A stretch of 64,000 nt of DNA, from the NCBI GenBank assembly GCA_964036315.1, contig OZ038485.1:73819548-73883547 (forward strand). Direction: 5' to 3'. Shown piece by piece: positions 54,995-64,000 of the stretch. How positions within the stretch are numbered: position 1 is the stretch's first letter; each line of letters begins with the position of its first letter. Under the pieces are notes generated by a model. That model searched no databases. It was not told where the DNA came from and saw nothing but the letters and a program-made list of their open reading frames with translations. The DNA comes from Acanthosepion esculentum. Taxonomy: Eukaryota; Mollusca; Cephalopoda; Sepiida; Sepiidae. The position numbers and the translations under genes are program-made.

Positions 54995-57900
54995 AAATGA
55001 TGAAAATCAGAAGTACATATAAATAGATTTATTTAGTTTTATACAAAATGATGAAAATCAGAAGTACATTTCCATAGATTTATTTAGTTTTATACAAAAT
55101 GATGAAAATCAGAAGTACATTTCCATAGATTTATTTAGTTTTATACAAAATGATGAAAATCAGAAGGACATTTCCATAGATTTATTTACTTTTATACAAA
55201 ATGATGAAAATCAGAAGTACATATAAAGAGATTTATTTAGTTTTATACAAAATGATGAAAATCAGAAGTACATTTCCATAGATTTATTTAGTTTTATACA
55301 AAATGATGAAAATCAGAAGTACATCTAAATAGATTTATTTAGTTTTATACAAAATGATGAAAATCAGAAGTACATATAAATAGATTTATTTAATTTTATA
55401 CAAAATGTTGAAAATCAGAAGTACATATAAATAGATTTATTTAGTTTTATACAAAATTATGAAAATCAGAAGTACATTTCAATAGAATTATTTAGTTTTA
55501 TACAAAATGATGAAAATCAGAAGTACATATAAATAGATTTATTTACTTTTATACAAAATGATGAAAATCAGAAGTACATATAAATAGGTTTATTTACTTT
55601 TATACAAAATGATGAAAATCAGAAGTACATTTCCATAGATTTATTTAGTTTTATACAAAATGAGGAAAATCAGAAGTACATATAAATAGATTTATTTAGT
55701 TTTATACAAAATGATGAAAATCAGAAGTACATTTACATAGATTTATTTAGTTTTATACAAAATGATGAAAATCAGAAGTACATATAAAGAGATTTATTTA
55801 GTTTTATACAAAATGATTAAAATCAGAAGTACATTTCCATAGATTTATTTAGTTTTATACAAAATGATGAAAATCAGAAGTACATATAAATAGATTTATT
55901 TAGTTTTATACAAAATGATGAAAATCAGAAGTACATATAAATAGATTTATTTAGTTTTATACAAAATGATGAAAATCAGAAGTACATTTCCATAGATTTA
56001 TTTAGTTTTATACAAAATGATGAAAATCAGAAGTACATTTCCATAGATTTATTTAGTTTTATACAAAATGATGAAAATCAGAAGTACATATAAATAGATT
56101 TATTTAGTTTTATACAAAATGATGAAAATCAGAAGTACATTTCCATAGATTTATTTAGTTTTATACAAAATGATGAAAATCAGAAGTACATATAAATAGA
56201 TTTATTTAGTTTTATACAAAATGATGAAAATCAGAAGTACATATAAATAGCTTTATTTAGTTTTATGCAAAATGATGAAAATCAGATATACATTTCCATA
56301 GATTTATTTAGTTTTATACAAAATGATGAAAATCAGAAGTACATTTCCATAGATTTATTTAGTTATGCAAAATGATGAAAATCAGAAGTACATATAAATA
56401 GATTTATTTACTTTTATACAAAATGATGAAAATCAGAAGTACATATAAATAGATTTATGTAGTTTTATACAAAATGATGAAAATCAGATGTACATTTCCA
56501 TTGATTTATTTACTTTTATACAAAATGATGAAAATCAGAAGTACATTTCCATAGATTTATTTAGTTTTATACAAAATGATGAAAATCAGAAGTACTTTTC
56601 CATAGGTTTATTTAGTTTTATACAAAATGATGAAATTCAGAAGTACATATAAATAGATTTATTTAGTTTTATACAAAATGATGAAAATCAGAAGTACATT
56701 TCCATAGATTTATTTAGTTTTATACAAAATGATGAAAATCAGAAGTACATTTCCATAGATTTATTTAGTTTGATACAAAATGATGAAAATCAGAAGTACA
56801 TTTCCATAGATTTATTTAGTTTTATACAAAATGATGAAAATCAGAAGTACATTTCCATATATTTATTTAGTTTTATACAAAATGATGAAAATCAGAAGTA
56901 CATATAAATAGATTTATTTAGTTTTATACAAAATGATGAAAATATGAAGTACATATAAATAGATTTATTTAGTTTTATACAAAATGATGAAAATCAGAAG
57001 TACATATGAATAGATTTATTTACTTTTATACAAAATGATGAAAATCAGAAGTACATATAAATAGATTTATTTAATTTTATACAAAATGATGAAAATCAGA
57101 AGTACATATAAATAGATTTATTTAGTTTTATACAAAATGATGAAAATCAGAATTACATTTCCATAGATTTATTTAGTTTTATACAAAATGATGAAAATCA
57201 GAAGTACATATAAATAGATTTATTTAGTTTTATACAAAATGATGAAAATCAGAAGTACATATAAATAGATTTATTTAGTTTTATACAAAATGATGAAAAT
57301 CAGAAGTACATATAAATAGATTTATTTACTTTTATACAAAATGATGAAAATCAGAAGTACATATAAATAGGTTTATTTACTTTTATACAAAATGATGAAA
57401 ATCAGAAGTACATTTCCATAGATTTATTTAGTTTTATACAAAATGAGGAAAATCAGAAGTACATATAAATAGGTTTATTTACTTTTATACAAAATGATGA
57501 AAATCAGAAGTACATTTCCATAGATTTATTTAGTTTTATACAAAATGAGGAAAATCAGAAGTACATATAAATAGATTTATTTAGTTTTATACAAAATGAT
57601 GAAAATCAGAAGTACATTTACATAGATTTATTTAGTTTTATACAAAATGATGAAAATCAGAAGTACATATAAAGAGATTTATTTAGTTTTATACAAAATG
57701 ATTAAAATCAGAAGTACATTTCCATAGATTTATTTAGTTTTATACAAAATGATGAAAATCAGAAGTACATATAAATAGATTTATTTAGTTTTATACAAAA
57801 TGATGAAAATCAGAAGTACATATAAATAGATTTATTTAGTTTTATACAAAATGATGAAAATCAGAAGTACATTTCCATAGATTTATTTAGTTTTATACAA

Positions 57901-58305
57901 AATGATGAAAATCAGAAGTACATTTCCATAGATTTATTTAGTTTTATACAAAATGATGAAAATCAGAAGTACATATAAATAGATTTATTTAGTTTTATAC
58001 AAAATGATGAAAATCAGAAGTACATTTCCATAGATTTATTTAGTTTTATACAAAATGATGAAAATCAGAAGTACATATAAATAGATTTATTTAGTTTTAT
58101 ACAAAATGATGAAAATCAGAAGTACATATAAATAGATTTATTTAGTTTTATGCAAAATGATGAAAATCAGATATACATTTCCATACATTTATTTAGTTTT
58201 ATACAAAATGATGAAAATCAGAAGTACATTTCCATAGATTTATTTAGTTATGCAAAATGATGAAAATCAGAAGTACATATAAATAGATTTATTTACTTTT
58301 ATACA
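54995..58305 (+). repeat. 65-mer (3,311-bp) higher-order repeat, copy 1
   Basis: Many rare monomers recur at exactly 3,311 bp: CAGAAGGAC (55161 and 58472), AGTTATGC (56362 and 59673; 58247 and 61558) and TATGTAG (56459 and 59770). Within the unit the AGTTATGC 49-bp monomers lie alternately 1,885 bp (37 monomers less 2) and 1,426 bp (28 less 2) apart, so the 65-mer is itself built from two related halves. The left boundary is approximate. Confidence 0.92.
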
Positions 58306-61300
58306 AAATGATGAAAATCAGAAGTACATATAAATAGATTTATTTAGTTTTATACAAAATGATGAAAATCAGAAGTACATTTCCATAGATTTATTTAGTT
58401 TTATACAAAATGATGAAAATCAGAAGTACATTTCCATAGATTTATTTAGTTTTATACAAAATGATGAAAATCAGAAGGACATTTCCATAGATTTATTTAC
58501 TTTTATACAAAATGATGAAAATCAGAAGTACATATAAAGAGATTTATTTAGTTTTATACAAAATGATGAAAATCAGAAGTACATTTCCATAGATTTATTT
58601 AGTTTTATACAAAATGATGAAAATCAGAAGTACATCTAAATAGATTTATTTAGTTTTATACAAAATGATGAAAATCAGAAGTACATATAAATAGATTTAT
58701 TTAATTTTATACAAAATGTTGAAAATCAGAAGTACATATAAATAGATTTATTTAGTTTTATACAAAATTATGAAAATCAGAAGTACATTTCAATAGAATT
58801 ATTTAGTTTTATACAAAATGATGAAAATCAGAAGTACATATAAATAGATTTATTTACTTTTATACAAAATGATGAAAATCAGAAGTACATATAAATAGGT
58901 TTATTTACTTTTATACAAAATGATGAAAATCAGAAGTACATTTCCATAGATTTATTTAGTTTTATACAAAATGAGGAAAATCAGAAGTACATATAAATAG
59001 ATTTATTTAGTTTTATACAAAATGATGAAAATCAGAAGTACATTTACATAGATTTATTTAGTTTTATACAAAATGATGAAAATCAGAAGTACATATAAAG
59101 AGATTTATTTAGTTTTATACAAAATGATTAAAATCAGAAGTACATTTCCATAGATTTATTTAGTTTTATACAAAATGATGAAAATCAGAAGTACATATAA
59201 ATAGATTTATTTAGTTTTATACAAAATGATGAAAATCAGAAGTACATATAAATAGATTTATTTAGTTTTATACAAAATGATGAAAATCAGAAGTACATTT
59301 CCATAGATTTATTTAGTTTTATACAAAATGATGAAAATCAGAAGTACATTTCCATAGATTTATTTAGTTTTATACAAAATGATGAAAATCAGAAGTACAT
59401 ATAAATAGATTTATTTAGTTTTATACAAAATGATGAAAATCAGAAGTACATTTCCATAGATTTATTTAGTTTTATACAAAATGATGAAAATCAGAAGTAC
59501 ATATAAATAGATTTATTTAGTTTTATACAAAATGATGAAAATCAGAAGTACATATAAATAGCTTTATTTAGTTTTATGCAAAATGATGAAAATCAGATAT
59601 ACATTTCCATAGATTTATTTAGTTTTATACAAAATGATGAAAATCAGAAGTACATTTCCATAGATTTATTTAGTTATGCAAAATGATGAAAATCAGAAGT
59701 ACATATAAATAGATTTATTTACTTTTATACAAAATGATGAAAATCAGAAGTACATATAAATAGATTTATGTAGTTTTATACAAAATGATGAAAATCAGAT
59801 GTACATTTCCATTGATTTATTTACTTTTATACAAAATGATGAAAATCAGAAGTACATTTCCATAGATTTATTTAGTTTTATACAAAATGATGAAAATCAG
59901 AAGTACTTTTCCATAGGTTTATTTAGTTTTATACAAAATGATGAAATTCAGAAGTACATATAAATAGATTTATTTAGTTTTATACAAAATGATGAAAATC
60001 AGAAGTACATTTCCATAGATTTATTTAGTTTTATACAAAATGATGAAAATCAGAAGTACATTTCCATAGATTTATTTAGTTTGATACAAAATGATGAAAA
60101 TCAGAAGTACATTTCCATAGATTTATTTAGTTTTATACAAAATGATGAAAATCAGAAGTACATTTCCATATATTTATTTAGTTTTATACAAAATGATGAA
60201 AATCAGAAGTACATATAAATAGATTTATTTAGTTTTATACAAAATGATGAAAATATGAAGTACATATAAATAGATTTATTTAGTTTTATACAAAATGATG
60301 AAAATCAGAAGTACATATGAATAGATTTATTTACTTTTATACAAAATGATGAAAATCAGAAGTACATATAAATAGATTTATTTAATTTTATACAAAATGA
60401 TGAAAATCAGAAGTACATATAAATAGATTTATTTAGTTTTATACAAAATGATGAAAATCAGAATTACATTTCCATAGATTTATTTAGTTTTATACAAAAT
60501 GATGAAAATCAGAAGTACATATAAATAGATTTATTTAGTTTTATACAAAATGATGAAAATCAGAAGTACATATAAATAGATTTATTTAGTTTTATACAAA
60601 ATGATGAAAATCAGAAGTACATATAAATAGATTTATTTACTTTTATACAAAATGATGAAAATCAGAAGTACATATAAATAGGTTTATTTACTTTTATACA
60701 AAATGATGAAAATCAGAAGTACATTTCCATAGATTTATTTAGTTTTATACAAAATGAGGAAAATCAGAAGTACATATAAATAGGTTTATTTACTTTTATA
60801 CAAAATGATGAAAATCAGAAGTACATTTCCATAGATTTATTTAGTTTTATACAAAATGAGGAAAATCAGAAGTACATATAAATAGATTTATTTAGTTTTA
60901 TACAAAATGATGAAAATCAGAAGTACATTTACATAGATTTATTTAGTTTTATACAAAATGATGAAAATCAGAAGTACATATAAAGAGATTTATTTAGTTT
61001 TATACAAAATGATTAAAATCAGAAGTACATTTCCATAGATTTATTTAGTTTTATACAAAATGATGAAAATCAGAAGTACATATAAATAGATTTATTTAGT
61101 TTTATACAAAATGATGAAAATCAGAAGTACATATAAATAGATTTATTTAGTTTTATACAAAATGATGAAAATCAGAAGTACATTTCCATAGATTTATTTA
61201 GTTTTATACAAAATGATGAAAATCAGAAGTACATTTCCATAGATTTATTTAGTTTTATACAAAATGATGAAAATCAGAAGTACATATAAATAGATTTATT

Positions 61301-61571
61301 TAGTTTTATACAAAATGATGAAAATCAGAAGTACATTTCCATAGATTTATTTAGTTTTATACAAAATGATGAAAATCAGAAGTACATATAAATAGATTTA
61401 TTTAGTTTTATACAAAATGATGAAAATCAGAAGTACATATAAATAGATTTATTTAGTTTTATGCAAAATGATGAAAATCAGATATACATTTCCATACATT
61501 TATTTAGTTTTATACAAAATGATGAAAATCAGAAGTACATTTCCATAGATTTATTTAGTTATGCAAAATGA
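56362..61571 (+). repeat. 49-bp monomers with AGTTATGC junction (four copies)
   Basis: A third short-junction type, AGTTATGC for AGTTTTATAC, occurs at 56362, 58247, 59673 and 61558 and nowhere else that I saw. Spacing alternates 37, 28 and 37 monomers, each less 2 bp. The type is private to the 65-mer domain, which supports independent local origin of the length variants in each HOR domain. Confidence 0.9.
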
Positions 61572-61630
61572 TGAAAATCAGAAGTACATATAAATAGATT
61601 TATTTACTTTTATACAAAATGATGAAAATC
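58306..61630 (+). repeat. 65-mer (3,311-bp) higher-order repeat, copy 2
   Basis: This copy is collinear with 54995-58305 and has the same rare monomers in the same order (ACATCTAAATAG, AATTTTATACAAAATGTTG, AATAGAATTATT, ATAGGTTT, GAGG, TTTACATAG, AAAGAG, GATTAAAATC, ATAGCTTT and AGATATAC). Spot checks found few differences, so the duplication is recent, though other parts of the window are more diverged. Past about 61630 the sequence switches to the other half-unit. Confidence 0.9.
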
Positions 61631-62429
61631 AGAAGTACATATAAATAGATTTATGTAGTTTTATACAAAATGATGAAAATCAGACGTACATTTCCATTGA
61701 TTTATTTACTTTTATACAAAATGATGAAAATCAGAAGTACATTTCCATAGATTTATTTAGTTTTATACAAAATGATGAAAATCAGAAGTACTTTTCCATA
61801 GGTTTATTTAGTTTTATACAAAATGATGAAATTCAGAAGTACATATAAATAGATTTATTTAGTTTTATACAAAATGATGAAAATCAGAAGTACATTTCCA
61901 TAGATTTATTTAGTTTTATACAAAATGATGAAAATCAGAAGTACATTTCCATAGATTTATATAGTTTGATACAAAATGATGAAAATCAGAAGTACATTTC
62001 CATAGATTTATTTAGTTTTATACAAAATGATGAAAATCAGAAGTACATATAAATAGATTTATTTAGTTTTATACAAAATGATGAAAATATGAAGTACATA
62101 TAAATAGATTTATTTAGTTTTATACAAAATGATGAAAATCAGAAGTACATATGAATAGATTTATTTACTTTTATACAAAATGATGAAAATCAGAAGTACA
62201 TATAAATAGATTTATTTAATTTTATACAAAATGATGAAAATCAGAAGTACATATAAATAGATTTATTTAGTTTTATACAAAATGATGAAAATCAGAATTA
62301 CATTTCCATAGATTTATTTAGTTTTATACAAAATGATGAAAATCAGAAGTACATATAAATAGATTTATTTAGTTTTATACAAAATGATGAAAATCAGAAG
62401 TACATATAAATAGATTTATTTAGTTTTAT
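61631..62429 (+). repeat. Partial third copy of the 65-mer domain, shifted by a half-unit
   Basis: From TATGTAG at 61655 the order matches 59770 onward at an offset of 1,885 bp (37 monomers less 2), not the full 3,311 bp. Markers are GACGTACATTTCCATTG, GTACTTTTCCATAGG, GAAATTCAG, AGTTTGATAC, AAAATATGAAG and ATGAATAG. One monomer with CCATATATT, present in the earlier copies near 56855 and 60168, is missing here. The switch in offset marks an exchange between the two halves of the HOR. Confidence 0.84.
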
Positions 62430-64000
62430 ACAAAATGATGAAAATCAGAAGTACATATAAATAGATTTATTTAGTTTTATACAAAATGATGAAAATCAGA
62501 AGTACATATAAATAGATTTATTTAGTTTTATACAAAATGATGAATATCAGAAGTACATATAAATAGATTTATTTAGTTTTATACGAAATGATGAAAATCA
62601 GAAGTACATATAAATAGATTTATTTAGTTTTATACAAAATGATGAAAATCAGAAGTACATTTCCATAGATTTATTTAGCTTTATACAAAATGATGAAAAT
62701 CAGAAGTACATATAAATAGATTTATTTAGTTTTATACAAAATGATGAAAATCAGAAGTACATATAAATAGATTTATTTAGTTTTATACAAAATGATGAAT
62801 ATCAGAAGTACATTTCCATTGATTTATTTAGTTTTATACAAAATGATGAAAATCAGAAGTACATTTCCATAGATTTATTTAGTTTTATACAAAATGATGA
62901 AAATCAGATGTACATTTACATAGATTTATTTAGTTTTATACAAAATGATGAAAATCAGGAGTACATATAAATGGATTTATTTAGTTTTATACAAAATGAT
63001 GAAAATCAGAAGTTCATATATATAGATTTATTTAGTTTTATACAAAGTGATGAAAATCAGAAGTACATTTCCATAGATTTATTTAGTTTTATACAAAATG
63101 ATGAAAATCAGAAGTACATTTACATAGATATTTAGTTTTATAGAAAATGATGAAAATCAGATGTACATTTCCATAGATTTATTTAGTTTTATAAAAAATG
63201 ATGAAAATCAGAAGTACATTTCCATAGATATTTTTAGTTTTATACAAAATGATGAAAATCAGAAGTACATATAAATTGATTTATTTTGTTTTATACAAAA
63301 TGATGAAAATCAGAAGTACATATAAATAGATTTATTTAGTTTTATACAAAATGATGAAAATCAGAAGTACATTTCCATAGATTTATTTAGTTTTATACAA
63401 AATGATGAAAATCAGAAGTACATTTCCATAGATTTATTTAGTTTTATACAAAATGATGAAAATCAGAAGGACATTTCCATAGATTTATTTACTTTTATAC
63501 AAAATGATGAAAATCAGAAGTACATATAAAGAGATTTATTTAGTTTTATACAAAATGATGAAAATCAGAAGTACATTTCCATAGATTTATTTAGTTTTAT
63601 ACAAAATGATGAAAATCAGAATTACATCTAAATAGATGTATTTAGTTTTATACAAAATGATGAAAATCAGAAGTACATATAAATAGATTTATTTAATTTT
63701 ATACAAAATGTTGAAAATCAGAAGTACCTATAAATACATTTATTTAGTTTTATACAAAATGATGAAAATGAGAAGTACATTTCCATAGATTTATTTAGTT
63801 TTATACAAAATGATGAAAATCAGAAGTACATATAAATAGATTTATTTAGTTTTATACAAAATGATGAAAATCAGAAGTACATATAAATAGATTTATTTAG
63901 TTTTATACAAAATGATGAAAATCAGAAGTACATTTCCATAGATTTATTTAGTTTTATACAAAATGATGAAAATCAGAAGTACATTTCCATAGATTTATTT
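62430..64000 (+). repeat. Mosaic copy of the 865-bp and 65-mer blocks, running off the window
   Basis: The left part repeats the 17-mer: TAGCTTTATAC at 62679 and AAGTTCATAT at 63012 are 333 bp apart, exactly as at 53358 and 53691, and GATATTTAG and AAATTGATTTATTTTG follow near 63128 and 63275. The right part repeats the 65-mer start: CAGAAGGAC at 63464, followed by TTTACTTTT, AAAGAG and CATCTAAATAG. So the block order at 53.1-55.5 kb is repeated here in shortened form. The last base is inside a monomer. Confidence 0.85.

Larger units (their letters stand above)
1..64000 (+). repeat. 51-bp AT-rich satellite array filling the window
   Basis: The sequence repeats every 51 bp from the first base to the last, about 1,255 monomers, all in one orientation, with no unique DNA, gene or mobile element between them. 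Consensus landmarks, counted from ACAAAATGAT as offset 1, are GATGAAAATCAGAAGTAC at 8-25, a two-state segment at 28-32, TAGATTTATTTAG at 33-45 and TTTTAT at 46-51. The consensus type A monomer has 9 G+C of 51 bases and type B has 11 of 51. The consensus contains no CpG. Length changes are few: some monomers of 49, 50 or 52 bp. Arrays of this size with nested higher-order repeats are typical of eukaryotic heterochromatin; centromeric or subtelomeric position is an inference. I cannot name the family or species. Both ends are open, so the array continues outside the window. Confidence 0.99.

Noticed and set aside
1..64000. CRISPR array
   Set aside because: The repeat is contiguous with no unique spacers; variation is point substitution in a 51-bp monomer, not repeat plus spacer alternation, and there are no cas genes.
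1..64000. Bacterial or phage sequence, iterons or an origin of replication
   Set aside because: There are no coding sequences, and more than a thousand copies over 64 kb greatly exceeds any iteron array; HOR organisation is typical of eukaryotic satellite DNA.
1..64000. CENP-B box
   Set aside because: The mammalian box is GC-rich with conserved TTCG and CGGG parts; no monomer variant I read contains anything similar.
1..64000. Telomeric repeat array
   Set aside because: The 51-bp unit contains no short G-rich motif such as TTAGGG or TTTAGGG; TTTAGTTTT is a superficial resemblance only.
1..64000. Internal 17-bp period (three thirds of 51)
   Set aside because: The three 17-bp thirds do not align with each other; only the short AAAATGATG/AAAATCAGA similarity is visible.

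Overview
The whole 64-kb window is one uninterrupted, head-to-tail array of an AT-rich satellite with a 51-bp monomer, about 1,255 copies, all in the same orientation. I found no protein gene, RNA gene, transposon, CRISPR array or unique flanking sequence. Both window ends lie inside the array, so its true length is unknown. Tens of kilobases of satellite with multi-kilobase higher-order repeats (HORs) fit eukaryotic heterochromatin (centromeric, pericentromeric, subtelomeric or a knob). The sequence alone does not tell me the species, and I recognise no named satellite family.

Numbering each monomer from the A of ACAAAATGAT, most copies belong to one of two subfamilies. Type A has ATAAA at offsets 28-32 and type B has TTCCA. 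The rest of the monomer is nearly constant, especially offsets 8-27. Those three substitutions have several effects. Type A has a TATA-box-like octamer, a 6-bp-stem dyad and an in-frame TAA. Type B loses all three and is open in one plus-strand frame, encoding a 17-residue unit. Because 51 is divisible by 3, runs of B-like monomers make open frames. The longest I found is 135 codons at 36424-36828, with no in-frame ATG. I treat these as by-products of the repeat, not genes.

Layout by higher-order organisation (boundaries are good to about one monomer unless stated): 1-8265, a 3,468-bp 68-mer HOR in two full near-identical copies plus a partial third, with nested 1,020-bp duplications. 8266-10500, irregular. 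10510-12451, a duplicated block interrupted by a 4-monomer insert. 12452-15110, irregular. 15110-19020, an 11-mer (561 bp) HOR that includes four tandem units. 19021-23390, 29- to 35-mer repeats. 23391-24300, irregular. 24300-34600, repeats spaced 57, 65 and 68 monomers with an internal 61-mer, marked by 49-bp monomers. 34600-39900, repeats marked by a rare CGT variant. 39900-44700, 42- to 49-mer repeats. 44700-52200, repeats spaced 48, 20 and 30 monomers. 52200-54990, a 17-mer (865 bp) pair. 54990-62430, a 3,311-bp 65-mer HOR. 62430-64000, a mosaic of the two preceding blocks.

The picture is of an array growing by repeated unequal exchange or segmental duplication at many scales. The left 7 kb looks most recently amplified because its copies are almost identical. 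The biological interest is in the two-state monomer and the nested HOR history; I see no gene system here.
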